Below are positions 1 through 9,119 of a stretch of 64,000 nucleotides of DNA, in pieces. The stretch is from NCBI RefSeq assembly GCF_020010925.1, contig NZ_JAGJBZ010000001.1, forward strand, positions 744,001 to 808,000, read 5' to 3'. This DNA is from Streptomyces griseiscabiei (lineage in GTDB: Bacteria > Actinomycetota > Actinomycetes > Streptomycetales > Streptomycetaceae). Positions within the stretch are counted from its first letter, which is position 1. Each line of letters starts with the position of its first letter. The position numbers and the translations under genes are program-made. Under the pieces are notes generated by a model. It had not been told where the DNA came from. It did not search any database and was given only the letters and a program-made list of their open reading frames with translations.

Positions 1-149
1 GGCTGGTCCGCCGTGATCGCCACCTTCTGGCCGACCAGAGCGTTCGTGAGGGTGGACTTGCCCGCGTTGGGGCGGCCCACGAAGCAGGCGAAGCCGGCGC
101 GGTGGGGGGCCTCGGCCGGCTGCTCGGATGACTGGGTACGCACGCTCAT
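1..149 (-). CDS. era: GTPase Era, N-terminal fragment (runs off window start)
   Basis: Era is a Ras-like GTPase that binds 16S rRNA and helps mature the 30S ribosomal subunit. Only about 50 N-terminal residues are present. They include an uninterrupted G1/P-loop GRPNAGKST and the following [11 protein letters not shown] segment typical of Era. The ATG at 149 has AGGGAG about 10 nt upstream. A second in-frame ATG at 158 (MGAM-) is possible but lies too close to that purine run. Era normally sits just downstream of the ybeY-corC-deaminase cluster; here about 3.3 kb of other genes separate them. Confidence 0.9.
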   Translation of the reverse strand, partial: MSVRTQSSEQPAEAPHRAGFACFVGRPNAGKSTLTNALVGQKVAITADQ

Positions 150-222
150 GGCGCCCATTCTCCCTGATCGACAGAGCCCCTCCGCACTCAGCACCGAGCA
201 GACGCCGCGGCCAGCGCCGAGC

Positions 223-287
223 GTGAGCTTTCCGAAACCCTCACGCAACGAAACGTCACCGAAACACATCCGTACACGTCCGGAAAC
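223..287 (+). promoter_or_regulatory. Putative GlnR operator upstream of amt-glnK
   Basis: Four 5-mers occur at exact 11-bp steps: GAAAC at 250, GAAAC at 261, GTACA at 272 and GAAAC at 283. A further GTGAG/GAAAC pair with the same n6 spacing lies at 223 and 234. This matches the known actinobacterial GlnR arrangement (gTnAc-n6-GaAAc, repeated). The array sits about 50-110 bp upstream of the transporter start, consistent with nitrogen-limitation activation by GlnR. The assignment rests on pattern and context only. Confidence 0.75.
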
Positions 288-334
288 GCACGCCGATCAC
301 CCTCTGACGAGCCCCCGCACCGTTGGAGACCACC

Positions 335-1648
335 GTGACCCTTGCCGCACAGGGCATCGACACCGGCGACACCGCCTGGCTGCTCGCCGCCACCGCCCTC
401 GTCCTGCTGATGACCCCGGGCCTCGCCCTCTTCTACGGCGGCATGGTCCGCACGAAGAGCGTCCTCAACATGCTGATGATGAGCTTCGTGTCGATCGCCC
501 TGGTGACGGTCGTCTGGCTGGCCGCCGGCTACTCCCTGGCCTTCGGGGACGACATCGGCGGCGGGCTCATCGGCGGCCTCGACCACCTCGGTATGGCCGG
601 TCTCGGCCCCGCGAGCGTGCACGGCACCGTCCCGACCCTCCTCTTCGCCACCTTCCAGCTGACGTTCGCGGTCATCACGGCCGCGCTGATCAGCGGCGCG
701 ATCGCGGACCGCGCCAAGTTCGGGGCATGGCTGGTCTTCGTCCCGGTGTGGGCGCTGCTCGTATACGTTCCGGTCGCGCACTGGGTGTGGGGGCCGGGCG
801 GCTGGATCCTCGACGACCTCGGCGCCCTCGACTTCGCGGGCGGTCTGCCGGTGGAGATCACCTCCGGCGCCTCCGGACTGGCCCTCTGCCTGGTCCTCGG
901 CCCCCGGCTGGGCTTCAAGAAGGACGCCATGCGCCCGCACAACCTGCCGATGGTCATGCTGGGCGCGGGCCTGCTCTGGTTCGGCTGGTTCGGCTTCAAC
1001 GCCGGCTCCGCGCTCGGCGCCAACGGTCTGGCCGCCGCCGCGTTCCTCAACACCCTCGCCGCCGGCTGCACCGGCCTGCTCGGCTGGCTCTTCGTCGAGC
1101 AGCGGCGCGACGGCCACCCGACGACCCTGGGCGCCGCCTCCGGCGCGGTCGCGGGCCTGGTCGCCATCACCCCGTCCTGCGGCTCGGTCTCGCTGCTCGG
1201 CGCGCTGGTCATCGGCCTGGCCGCCGGTGTCGTCTGCTCCTACGCCGTGGGCTGGAAGTTCCGGCTGAACTACGACGACTCCCTCGACGTCGTCGGCGTC
1301 CACCTGGTCGGCGGGGTCATCGGCACGGTCCTGATCGGCGTCTTCGCCGTCGAGTCGATGACCGGCGGGGCCGAGGGCCTGCTGTACGGCGGCGGGCTCG
1401 GCCAGCTCGGCAGGCAGCTGGTGGCCGTCGTCGCCGTCGGGGCGTACGCGTTCGCCGTGACGTACGGCATCGGGAAGCTGATCGACAAGGTGCTGGGCTT
1501 CCGCGCGGAGGAGGAGCACGAGCACACCGGCCTCGACCTTACGGTGCACGCCGAGACGGCATACGATCACGGCGTCCTGGGCCACGGCGCCCCGGTCGGC
1601 GCGTCCGTCACGTCCTCCGTCCCCTCCTCGCAGAAGGCCAAGGCCTAA
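335..1648 (+). CDS. amt: Ammonium transporter (Amt/MEP/Rh family)
   Basis: A 437-residue polytopic membrane protein of the Amt family, which conducts ammonia/ammonium across the cytoplasmic membrane. The first helix carries the family segment TPGLALFYGGM. The twin pore histidines are visible as AHWVWG (about H149) and GVHLVGG (about H323), and there are about eleven hydrophobic segments before a hydrophilic tail rich in E/H. The GTG at 335 is chosen because GGAGA lies 5 nt upstream; an in-frame TTG at 323 overlaps that site. glnK starts 3 nt after the stop, so the two form an operon, and a GlnR-like array lies upstream. No glnD follows, unlike the classic amtB-glnK-glnD operon of Streptomyces. 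Confidence 0.95.
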   Translation: MTLAAQGIDTGDTAWLLAATALVLLMTPGLALFYGGMVRTKSVLNMLMMSFVSIALVTVVWLAAGYSLAFGDDIGGGLIGGLDHLGMAGLGPASVHGTVPTLLFATFQLTFAVITAALISGAIADRAKFGAWLVFVPVWALLVYVPVAHWVWGPGGWILDDLGALDFAGGLPVEITSGASGLALCLVLGPRLGFKKDAMRPHNLPMVMLGAGLLWFGWFGFNAGSALGANGLAAAAFLNTLAAGCTGLLGWLFVEQRRDGHPTTLGAASGAVAGLVAITPSCGSVSLLGALVIGLAAGVVCSYAVGWKFRLNYDDSLDVVGVHLVGGVIGTVLIGVFAVESMTGGAEGLLYGGGLGQLGRQLVAVVAVGAYAFAVTYGIGKLIDKVLGFRAEEEHEHTGLDLTVHAETAYDHGVLGHGAPVGASVTSSVPSSQKAKA

Positions 1649-1990
<342 letters not shown>

Positions 1991-2007
1991 GCCGGCGCAG
2001 TCCGGCA

Positions 2008-2042
2008 TGAGGGGGTGCCGCCCGGAAGGCGGCACCCCCTCA
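2008..2042. terminator. Hairpin terminator between glnK and the secreted-protein gene
   Basis: A perfect 15-bp inverted repeat (2008-2022 with 2028-2042) encloses a 5-nt loop 17 nt after the glnK stop. The convergent secreted-protein gene ends at 2067, so the hairpin can serve both strands. There is no U-tract, as is usual in high-GC actinomycetes. Confidence 0.85.
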
Positions 2043-2066
2043 CCCGTCAGTACCCGCCCGGGCCGG

Positions 2067-2543
2067 TCAGTCGAAGACGAACGGGCTCGGCGACTGCGGT
2101 CCGCTCGCCGTGCAGGTCACGGGGAAGCCGAAGACCACCATCTGCAGGGAGCCGCCGTAGGCCTCCAGGCTGTCGCCCGGGGCGACGGTGCCGGTGAGGG
2201 GGCCCACGACCATGCCGTCACCGGCGGCCAGGGCCGGGTTCTCGGTGCCGGTGAAGGATGTCGTGCCGCCGCTCGCCTTGACGAAGGTGAGCGTGGACTG
2301 GATGGAGTCCTCGGCGAGGGCGATCGGTGCGGTGATCTCCTCGGACGTGAGGGTGACCGTGGCGGACGTGCCGTCCTGGGTGGCCGTGAGCGTGGCCACA
2401 CCTGAACCGCCGATCGTGCAGCTGGCGTTGATGGTCGCGGTCGCGGGAGTGACCGCGAGGGCGGTCGGTGCGAACGCGAGGCCGGTGACGGCGAGCGTTC
2501 CGGCGGCGAGCGCCGAGCCGACACCGAGTCGTATGCGTCTCAT
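2067..2543 (-). CDS. Small secreted protein of unknown function
   Basis: A 158-residue protein with a clear Sec signal peptide: a basic start (MRRIRLGVG), a hydrophobic stretch and an Ala-X-Ala-like end near residue 30. The mature part is Thr/Ser/Ala-rich, looks beta-rich, and contains only two cysteines (in ASCTIGG and VTCTASG), which could form one disulfide. The start is the ATG at 2543, preceded by a GGGAAGGGA purine run. A longer reading upstream lacks coding character. No family was recognised. It lies convergent to glnK with a shared terminator. Confidence 0.75.
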   Translation of the reverse strand: MRRIRLGVGSALAAGTLAVTGLAFAPTALAVTPATATINASCTIGGSGVATLTATQDGTSATVTLTSEEITAPIALAEDSIQSTLTFVKASGGTTSFTGTENPALAAGDGMVVGPLTGTVAPGDSLEAYGGSLQMVVFGFPVTCTASGPQSPSPFVFD

Positions 2544-2970
2544 CGAGCGAATTCCCTTCCCTGGTACGGGAGTCGCAGGGGCCTGGGGGCGCCCCGTACG
2601 TCCCGGTACGGGCGTTGCCATGTGGGGGCGGAGCAATGCGCGGCCGCGCGGCGGAATGTGACGGTCCGCCAGGAGAACGGCTCCATTGAGACGTGTACGG
2701 GCCAAGATTGCAAGAGAAGTTCTGCCGGTTCCCCCAAGGGTCGGTGAAAGTGGCCGAAGCCGATCGCCGACGCCACCGGCCGGCTCACCGGCGGGGTCGC
2801 GCCGATGCGCCGATCTGTCCCGCCCCGCACGCATTCGCCGGGAGAGCGGACCCGGGTGTCCACTCTCCCGCGCATGATTTTCACCCAGCTCAGAGGACTG
2901 TTACCGGCCGTAACACTACGCCGCGAGCGCGCGCCGACGCGCCGCGGTCGGAGATCACTACCCTGTACCG
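2544..2970. other. Intergenic region without a supported gene
   Basis: No convincing coding sequence is visible in these 427 bp. The stretch should hold the promoter of the minus-strand secreted-protein gene. At 2900-2914 there is a palindrome GTTAC-N5-GTAAC, operator-like in form, about 60 bp before the pseudogene start. Nothing else stands out. Confidence 0.5.
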
Positions 2971-3431
2971 GTGCTCACCTACGACGAGTTGACGGAGCCG
3001 GAACGCGCGCTGTGGGACGCGTTCCCGCAGGGGCGGCGGGTCGATCTGCGGACGGGGAGGGACGCGGAGGCCCGGGTCGCCGGGGGCGCGGACCGGGGAC
3101 CGGGGACCGGCGCGGACGGTACGACGCGACCGTCGGCTACGGCTACCGCCCCTGGCTGGCCGGTGTCTGGCTGCTCGTCCTGACGCTGCTGGGGACCGCG
3201 GCGTTCGACACCGGTGACCCGACGCCGGTGAAGCGGGGCGAGGGGGCGCCGTTCCAGCCGTTCGTCTACACCCTCGACCTGCTCGTCCCGATCGGCGGCC
3301 TGGGCCAGCGGGCCGCCTGGTACTGGACGGAGAGCACCCTCCAGTGGCTGGCCCACATCCTCGTCGCCCTCGGCTGGATCCTGACGACGGCCGTCATCGC
3401 GGGGGTGACCCGCACGCTGCAGAGGAACTGA
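2971..3431 (+). pseudogene. Remnant of a pentapeptide-type membrane protein, internally deleted and frameshifted
   Basis: The first about 25 codons (from GTG 2971; LTYDELTEPERALWDAFPQG) look like the N-terminus of a large Streptomyces membrane protein. That family carries a pentapeptide-like repeat middle and ends with a two-helix membrane domain. Around 3060-3130 the reading frame changes, and the C-terminal part (YDATVGYGYRPWLAG onward, two hydrophobic segments, ending TRTLQRN at 3431) continues in another frame. The several-hundred-residue middle is missing. It is therefore best read as a deletion remnant. A new functional small membrane protein starting internally is possible but unsupported. 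Confidence 0.65.
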
Positions 3432-3443
3432 CCCCGCGGGGGT

Positions 3444-3821
3444 TCAGCCCGCCGTCACCGTCGCCCGCACCGACCCGTCGGGCCCCGCCAGCAGCACCGG
3501 CGTCCCCGGCCCGCCGAGGTCCCGTACGGCCGCCCGGTCCTCGTCGGGGACGGCCCGCGCGTCGCTCACCACGGCCGCCGCCTCCAGGGACTTGGCGCCG
3601 GAGGCCACCGCCATGGCGACGGCGGTACGCAGGGCGCTGAGGCGCAGGGAGTCGAGGGCCACGGTCCCGGCCACGTACGTCCGGCCGTTCTCGTCGCGCA
3701 CGGCGGCCCCCTCGGGCACCCCGTTCCGGGCCCGCGCGGAACGGGCCAGGGTGACGATCTTCCGGTCCTCGGGGTCGAGGTCGGGCACGCTGCTGTCGGT
3801 GCTGTCGGTGCTGTCGGTCAT
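3444..3821 (-). CDS. Cytidine-deaminase-fold protein lacking catalytic residues
   Basis: A 125-residue protein aligning with the N-terminal half of cytidine deaminase (LARSARARNGVPEGAAVRDE, then TVALDSLRLSALRTAVAMA). The family's C-A-E zinc/catalytic motif reads S62-A63-L64, and the PC-x-x-C zinc motif is absent, so deaminase activity is not expected. The N-terminus has a TDS repeat. It is the last gene of the phoH-ybeY-corC-yjbR-like run on this strand, 16 nt after its neighbour, in the slot where a deaminase-like gene usually precedes era. The role is unknown; it could be structural or a binding protein. Confidence 0.75.
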   Translation of the reverse strand: MTDSTDSTDSSVPDLDPEDRKIVTLARSARARNGVPEGAAVRDENGRTYVAGTVALDSLRLSALRTAVAMAVASGAKSLEAAAVVSDARAVPDEDRAAVRDLGGPGTPVLLAGPDGSVRATVTAG

Positions 3822-3837
3822 GTCCCGAGCATACGTT

Positions 3838-4197
3838 TCACGGCCGGTCGAGCCGGAGCCGGTCCGCCCGGGGCAGACCGGCCACCACCAGGTCGTACGA
3901 GTCCTCGATCAGCTCCCTGATCAAGGGGACCGGGAGGCCGCCGTCGAGAGTCACCGTGTTCCAGTGCCGCTTGTTCATGTGGTAGCCGGGGGCGATCAGG
4001 CCCGGCCGCTCGGTGCGGAGCCGGAGCGCGTCCTCGGGGTCGCACTTGAGGTTGACCTTCAGGGGGCGCTGGTCGATCCAGCTCAGGGCGAACATCTTGC
4101 CGAGGACCTTGAAGACGGAGATCTCGGGACGGAAGGGGAAGTCCTCGACCGCCTCGTCGAAGGAGAGGCAGAAGGTGCGCAACTCCTGTGGTGTCAC
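3838..4197 (-). CDS. MmcQ/YjbR-like protein
   Basis: A 119-residue protein of the MmcQ/YjbR (CyaY-like fold) family. Family features are the N-terminal SFDEAVEDFPF, the central FALSWIDQRPLKVNLKCDPE and the PGYHMNKRHWNTV block with its His and Trp residues. The fold resembles double-wing DNA-binding proteins, but no biochemical role is firmly established. The GTG start overlaps the corC stop (GTGA at 4194-4197), implying translational coupling with corC. Confidence 0.85.
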   Translation of the reverse strand: MTPQELRTFCLSFDEAVEDFPFRPEISVFKVLGKMFALSWIDQRPLKVNLKCDPEDALRLRTERPGLIAPGYHMNKRHWNTVTLDGGLPVPLIRELIEDSYDLVVAGLPRADRLRLDRP

Positions 4198-5501
4198 CCG
4201 GACTTCGCCTCCTCCTCGGGCGGTCCGGCGGGACCGATCGGCTCCACCAGCACCGTGACGATCTTGTTCCGGCGGCCGGCCGCGGCCTCCGCCGTGAGCC
4301 GCAGCTCGCGCTCGTCGGGCAGGGCGACGACCGAGGAGGCACCGGCGATGGGGACCCGGCCCAGGGCCTTGGCGAGGAGGCCGCCGACGGTCTCCACGTC
4401 CTCGTCGTCGTAGGCGTCGAGCCCGTACAGCTCGCCCAGGTCGGTGATGTCGAGGCGGGCGGTGACCCGGTAGCGGTCGTCGCCCAGCTCCTCCACCGGC
4501 GGCAGCTCCCGGTCGTACTCGTCGGTGATCTCGCCGACGATCTCCTCCAGGATGTCCTCGATGGTGACGATCCCGGCGGTGCCGCCGTACTCGTCGATGA
4601 CGACGGCGACGTGGTTGCGCTCCTGCTGCATCTCGCGGAGCAGATCGCCGGCGTTCTTGGTGTCGGGGACGAAGACGGCCGGGCGCATCGCCGTGGACAC
4701 CAGCTCGCTCTCCGCGTCCCGGCTGATGTGCGTCTTGCGGGCCAGGTCCTTGAGGTACACGATCCCGACGATGTCGTCCTCGTTCTCCCCGGTGACCGGT
4801 ATGCGGGAGAAACCGGAGCGCAGCGCGAGGGTGAGCGCCTGCCGGATGGTCTTGTACCGCTCGATGGCGACCAGGTCGGTGCGCGGGACCATCACCTCGC
4901 GGACGAGGGTGTCGCCCAGTTCGAACACCGAGTGCACCATCCGGCGCTCCTCGGCCTCGATCAGGGACTCCTTCTCGGCGAGGTCGACCAGCGCCCGCAG
5001 CTCCGCCTCGGAGGCGAACGGGCCGCGCCGGAAGCCCTTGCCGGGCGTGAGCGCGTTGCCGATGAGGATCAGCAGGTTCGGGATCGGGCCCATGATCCGG
5101 GCCAGCGGCAGCAGCACGTACGCCGCCGCCGTGGCCGTGTTCAGGGGGTGCTGGCGGCCGATGGTGCGCGGGGAGACGCCGACGGCCACGTAACTCACGA
5201 GGACCATCACGCCGATCGCGACGACCAGCGCCTCCCAGGTCGCGTCGAACTCCTGCAGGCAGGCGTAGGTGACGAGCGCGGCGGCGGCCATCTCGCAGAC
5301 GACCCGCACCAGCAGCGCGACGTTCAGATAGCGGGTCGGGTCCGCCGAGATCTGGGCGAGGCCCGCGCTGCCGCGCCGCCCGGACCGTACGGCCTCCTCG
5401 GCGCGGAAGCTGGAGACGCGCGCGAGGCCCGCCTCCGCGCAGGCGGCGAGCCAGGCGACGACGACCAGGGCGACGGCACCACCGATGAGGGTCGCGCTCA
5501 T
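4194..5501 (-). CDS. CNNM/CorC-type membrane protein with CBS pair
   Basis: A 435-residue protein with the HlyC/CorC (DUF21) architecture. It has an N-terminal membrane domain of three to four helices (about residues 1-170), a CBS-domain pair (about 200-325) containing REVMVPRTD and [15 protein letters not shown], and a C-terminal CorC_HlyC transporter-associated domain. Members are implicated in Mg2+/divalent metal efflux. The ATG overlaps the ybeY stop (ATGA), and its own stop overlaps the yjbR-like start, so it sits inside a tight operon. Despite the older name hemolysin, haemolysis is not expected. Confidence 0.92.
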   Translation of the reverse strand: MSATLIGGAVALVVVAWLAACAEAGLARVSSFRAEEAVRSGRRGSAGLAQISADPTRYLNVALLVRVVCEMAAAALVTYACLQEFDATWEALVVAIGVMVLVSYVAVGVSPRTIGRQHPLNTATAAAYVLLPLARIMGPIPNLLILIGNALTPGKGFRRGPFASEAELRALVDLAEKESLIEAEERRMVHSVFELGDTLVREVMVPRTDLVAIERYKTIRQALTLALRSGFSRIPVTGENEDDIVGIVYLKDLARKTHISRDAESELVSTAMRPAVFVPDTKNAGDLLREMQQERNHVAVVIDEYGGTAGIVTIEDILEEIVGEITDEYDRELPPVEELGDDRYRVTARLDITDLGELYGLDAYDDEDVETVGGLLAKALGRVPIAGASSVVALPDERELRLTAEAAAGRRNKIVTVLVEPIGPAGPPEEEAKSG

Positions 5502-5995
5502 GACACGGTCGGTGCCGGGGAGGGGCCGGTGAAGCCCTTCTCCGCGCGCCAGCCGTCCACGATGGCGGCCTGCAGACCGAACATCTCGGCCTTCTCGTCC
5601 GGCTCCTCGTGGTCGTAGCCGAGCAGGTGCAGCACCCCGTGGACGGTCAGGAGCTGGAGCTCCTCGTCCATGGAGTGCTGCGTCTCCGCTTCCTTGCCCT
5701 GCTTCTCGGCGACCTCGGGGCAGAGCACGATGTCACCGAGCAGCCCCTGCGGCGGCTCGTCGTCGTCCTTCGACGGCGGACGCAGCTCGTCCATCGGGAA
5801 GGACATGACATCGGTCGGACCGGGCAGGTCCATCCACTGGATGTGCAGCTGCTCCATGGCGTCCGCGTCCACCACGATCACCGACAGCTCGGAGAGGGGG
5901 TGGATCCGCATCCGCGTCAGCGCGTAGCGGGCGATGTCGAGGATCGCCTGCTCGTCGACCTCGGTTCCGGACTCGTTGTTGACGTCGATCGACAT
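5498..5995 (-). CDS. ybeY: Endoribonuclease YbeY
   Basis: A 165-residue single-domain metal-dependent endoribonuclease used in 16S rRNA 3' maturation and ribosome quality control. The zinc-binding signature [11 protein letters not shown] (H-x3-H-x5-D-H) lies near residues 117-130. It starts 14 nt after phoH and overlaps corC by ATGA. The neighbouring order phoH-ybeY-corC-era is one of the most conserved in bacteria. The N-terminal [20 protein letters not shown] matches family starts. Confidence 0.96.
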   Translation of the reverse strand: MSIDVNNESGTEVDEQAILDIARYALTRMRIHPLSELSVIVVDADAMEQLHIQWMDLPGPTDVMSFPMDELRPPSKDDDEPPQGLLGDIVLCPEVAEKQGKEAETQHSMDEELQLLTVHGVLHLLGYDHEEPDEKAEMFGLQAAIVDGWRAEKGFTGPSPAPTVS

Positions 5996-6009
5996 GGTGC
6001 GGTGTCTGT

Positions 6010-7083
6010 CTACTTCCCCTTGGGCCCGGACTGCCTGCCCCGGCCGCCCTTGTGGCCGCCGTTCTCGGTGCCGTGCTCGCTGTCGTACTTCTCGTACGCG
6101 TCGACGATACGGCCGACGAGCTTGTGCCGGACGACATCCTGCGACGACAGCCGGGAGAAGTGCACGTCGTCCAGGCCCTCCAGGATGTCCTGCACCTGGC
6201 GCAGACCGGACTTGGTGCCGTTCGGCAGGTCGACCTGGGTCACGTCACCGGTGATGACGATCTTCGAGTCGAAGCCGAGGCGGGTGAGGAACATCTTCAT
6301 CTGCTCGGGCGAGGTGTTCTGCGCCTCGTCGAGGATGATGAAGGCGTCGTTCAGGGTCCTGCCGCGCATGTACGCCAGCGGCGCCACCTCGATCGTCCCC
6401 GCCGCCATCAGCCGGGGGATCGAGTCCGGGTCGAGCATGTCGTGCAGCGCGTCGTACAGCGGGCGCAGATAGGGGTCGATCTTCTCGTAGAGCGTGCCGG
6501 GCAGGAAGCCGAGCCGCTCCCCCGCCTCCACCGCCGGGCGGGTCAGGATGATGCGGTTGACCTGCTTGGACTGCAGGGCCTGGACCGCCTTGGCCATGGC
6601 GAGGTACGTCTTGCCCGTACCGGCCGGGCCGATGCCGAAGACGATGGTGTGCTTGTCGATGGCGTCGACATAGCGCTTCTGGTTGAGGGTCTTGGGGCGG
6701 ATCGTGCGGCCGCGCGAGGACAGGATGTTCTGTGTCAGCACCTCGGCCGGGGTCTCCTGGCCTTCGCTCTTCCCGTTCCCGCTCGCCCTCAGCATGGCGA
6801 TCGAGCGTTCCACCGCATCCTCCGTCATCGGCTGTCCGGTGCGGAGCACCAGCATCATCTCGTCGAACAGGCGCTGGACGAGAGCGACTTCGGGGGCGTC
6901 GCCGACCGCGCTGATCTCATTGCCCCGGACATGGATGTCGACCGCCGGGAAGGCCTTCTCGATCACGCGCAGGAGGGAGTCGCCGGAACCCAGCACGGTC
7001 ACCATGGGGTGCGCCGCGGGGACGGTGAACTGCGCTCTCGCCTTGCCCTGCGCGGGGGTGTGAGCTGTGCGTGTCTGAGTCAT
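6010..7083 (-). CDS. phoH: PhoH-like ATPase
   Basis: A 357-residue cytosolic P-loop protein of the PhoH/YbeZ family, which partners YbeY in RNA metabolism. The Walker A motif [11 protein letters not shown] is at about residue 151, with a Walker B DEAQN near 251. An N-terminal KH-like region precedes the ATPase. The ATG at 7083 ([12 protein letters not shown]) is chosen over the open frame upstream, which has no coding character and crosses the IclR gene. It is the first gene of the operon running down to the deaminase-like gene. Confidence 0.95.
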   Translation of the reverse strand: MTQTRTAHTPAQGKARAQFTVPAAHPMVTVLGSGDSLLRVIEKAFPAVDIHVRGNEISAVGDAPEVALVQRLFDEMMLVLRTGQPMTEDAVERSIAMLRASGNGKSEGQETPAEVLTQNILSSRGRTIRPKTLNQKRYVDAIDKHTIVFGIGPAGTGKTYLAMAKAVQALQSKQVNRIILTRPAVEAGERLGFLPGTLYEKIDPYLRPLYDALHDMLDPDSIPRLMAAGTIEVAPLAYMRGRTLNDAFIILDEAQNTSPEQMKMFLTRLGFDSKIVITGDVTQVDLPNGTKSGLRQVQDILEGLDDVHFSRLSSQDVVRHKLVGRIVDAYEKYDSEHGTENGGHKGGRGRQSGPKGK

Positions 7084-7238
7084 GGGCCGGCTCTGTGGCC
7101 GCACGTCCTCCTTGAAGCGAGTCGCAGGGTGGGCCTGCGCTGGTGACTCAAGGGTACGCCGGGGCACTGACAGGGCCGTAGGGCTTTTACGCCCCGCACC
7201 TTTCGCCCCTTTCGGTGTTCTCGGCGCTCTCGGCGCTC

Positions 7239-8024
7239 TCAGCGCCAGACCGGCGCACCCGCCGCGCCCGGGGCGGTCGCCTCGATCTTCGCCCGGATCT
7301 CCCTCATGACGGTCACGATCCGCTCCTCGTGCTCCGGGACGAGGCGGGCGACCGGGACCGAGCAACTGACGGCGTCGGTGGCGGGGGTGTCGGTGCGCAG
7401 GGCGAAGCCGAAGCCGACGATGCCCGGGACGCCCTCCTCCCGGTCGACGGCGTAGCCCCGGGCGCGGACGGCGGCGAGGTCGGCGGCCAGGTCGGCGCGG
7501 GTGGTGCGGGTCCGGGGGGTGAGCGCCTCGTAGGGGCCGTCGGGGAGGTCCGCGTCGGGGCGTTCGGCGAGGAGGGCCTTGCCGAGGGCCCCGGCGTGGG
7601 CGGGCAGCCGGCGGCCGACGCGGCTGATCGTGCGCAGGTACTCGTGGGACTCGCGGGTGGCGAGATAGGCGACGTCCATGCCGTCGAGGCGGGCGAGGTG
7701 GATGGTCTCGCCGAGCGCCTCGGACGCCTCGTCGAGGTACGGCCGTACGGCGCGCACGCGGGGGTCGGAGTCCAGATAGCTGGTGCCGGTGAGCAGTGCG
7801 CGGATGCCGATGCCGTAGAGCGAGCCGGTGGTGTCGGTCCTGACCCAGCCCCGGCCGACCAGGGTCTGCAGCAGGGCGTACATCGAGCTGCGCGGGACCC
7901 CGAGTTCGTCCGCGAGTTCCTGGAGGCGGGCGGGGCGGTCGCCGCGCGCGGCCAGCAGTTCCAGCAGGTCGACGGTGCGCGCCGCCGACTTCACCTCGCG
8001 TACGCCGCTCTCTGTTTCCGACAT
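7239..8024 (-). CDS. IclR-family regulator, probably of glucarate catabolism
   Basis: A 261-residue protein with an N-terminal winged helix-turn-helix (about 10-75; AARTVDLLELLAARGDRPAR, then ELGVPRSSMYALLQTL) and a C-terminal IclR effector-binding domain (about 90-250; HLARLDGMDVAYLATRES, GALGKALLAERP). It is divergently transcribed from kdgD-gudD with about 105 bp between the starts, so it is inferred to control that operon in response to glucarate or a derived keto-acid. A repeat-containing stretch at 8094-8115 in the shared intergenic region is a candidate operator. Confidence 0.92.
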   Translation of the reverse strand: MSETESGVREVKSAARTVDLLELLAARGDRPARLQELADELGVPRSSMYALLQTLVGRGWVRTDTTGSLYGIGIRALLTGTSYLDSDPRVRAVRPYLDEASEALGETIHLARLDGMDVAYLATRESHEYLRTISRVGRRLPAHAGALGKALLAERPDADLPDGPYEALTPRTRTTRADLAADLAAVRARGYAVDREEGVPGIVGFGFALRTDTPATDAVSCSVPVARLVPEHEERIVTVMREIRAKIEATAPGAAGAPVWR

Positions 8025-8093
8025 GCGCCGATCGTAGAAGAGGCACGCACGGCCATTGACGGTCGAAGTTCACCTATCTAATCTTCATCCTCA

Positions 8094-8115
8094 TACATAG
8101 ATGACGTCTACATAG
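8094..8115. promoter_or_regulatory. Candidate IclR operator between regulator and kdgD
   Basis: Two direct TACATAG repeats (8094-8100 and 8109-8115), 15 bp apart, flank a GACGTC palindrome at 8103-8108 in the divergent regulator/kdgD intergenic region. The AT-rich composition contrasts with the surroundings. The function is inferred from position only. The RBS of kdgD (GGGAGA) follows immediately. Confidence 0.45.
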
Positions 8116-8129
8116 GGAGATGGTGTCGC

Positions 8130-9119
8130 GTGAGTCCGTGCACGGATACGGTCCGACGGCTGGCGCACGGCATGACGAGCGGCGTCCTGTCGTTCCCCCT
8201 CACCAGCTTCCACGCCGACGGCTCCCTCGACCTCGACGGCTTCCGCGCCCATCTCGACGCCCAGGTCGCCACCGGCCCCGGCGCGGTCTTCCCGGCCTGC
8301 GGCACGGGCGAGTTCTTCTCGCTCGACGAGGACGAGTACCGGCAGGTCGTGACCGCCGCGGTGGAGGTCACGGCGGGCCGGGTGCCGGTCGTCGCGGGCA
8401 TCGGCTACGGCTGGGCGCAGGCCGTACGGTTCGCGCGCATCGCCGGGGAGGCGGGCGCCGACGCCCTGCTGGTGCTGCCGCACTACCTGGTCGCCGCCCC
8501 GCAGGAGGGTCTGGTCCGCCAACTGGAGGAGATCGCCGCACGGACCCCGCTGCCGCTGATCGCCTACCAGCGCGGCCAGGTCGCCTTCACCGCCGACTCG
8601 CTGCGCCGCATCGCCCGTGTCCCGAACGTCGTCGGGCTCAAGGACGGCCACAGCGACCTCGACCGCCTCCAGCGCCTCACCCTCGCCGCGCCCGAGGGCT
8701 TCCTCTTCTTCAACGGCGCCGCCACCGCCGAGATCCAGGCCCGTGCCTACGCCACCGTCGGCGTCCCGGCCTACTCCTCGGCCGTCCACGCCTTCGCACC
8801 CGAGATCGCCGGGACCTTCTTCGACGCGCTGCGCCGCGGCGACGACCCGGCGGTGGAGCGGCTGCTCCGCGAGTTCTACGTCCCGCTCGTCGAACTGCGC
8901 GACCGGCGGCCGGGATACGCCGTCTCCCTGGTCAAGGCCGCCGCCCGGCTGCGCGGCCGTCCCGTCGGCCCGGTGCGCGCCCCGCTCACCGACCCCTCCC
9001 CCGCCGATCTGGCCGACCTGGAGGCGCTGCTGGCCACGGGCCTCGACCTGGTCGCCGATCTCGCCCCCGCCGAGTCCCCCGTCCCCACCCCCACCCTCGC
9101 CGTAGGAGCCGCCCTGTGA
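8130..9119 (+). CDS. kdgD: 5-dehydro-4-deoxyglucarate dehydratase
   Basis: A 329-residue class I aldolase-superfamily (DapA-like) enzyme. It dehydrates and decarboxylates 5-keto-4-deoxyglucarate to 2-oxoglutarate semialdehyde. The Schiff-base lysine lies in VVGLKDGHSDL (about K171), the partner tyrosine in LIAYQRG (about Y146), and the family start GVLSFPLTSFHADGSLD is present. The GTG at 8130 has GGGAGA 9 nt upstream. The stop overlaps the gudD start (GTGA), so the two enzymes of glucarate degradation are coupled. The next enzyme, the semialdehyde dehydrogenase, is not in the window. Confidence 0.93.
   Translation: MSPCTDTVRRLAHGMTSGVLSFPLTSFHADGSLDLDGFRAHLDAQVATGPGAVFPACGTGEFFSLDEDEYRQVVTAAVEVTAGRVPVVAGIGYGWAQAVRFARIAGEAGADALLVLPHYLVAAPQEGLVRQLEEIAARTPLPLIAYQRGQVAFTADSLRRIARVPNVVGLKDGHSDLDRLQRLTLAAPEGFLFFNGAATAEIQARAYATVGVPAYSSAVHAFAPEIAGTFFDALRRGDDPAVERLLREFYVPLVELRDRRPGYAVSLVKAAARLRGRPVGPVRAPLTDPSPADLADLEALLATGLDLVADLAPAESPVPTPTLAVGAAL

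Noticed and set aside
7084..8073. N-terminal extension of phoH to 687 residues
   Set aside because: The extra part is antisense-frame sequence over the IclR gene; the conserved PhoH start is ATG 7083.
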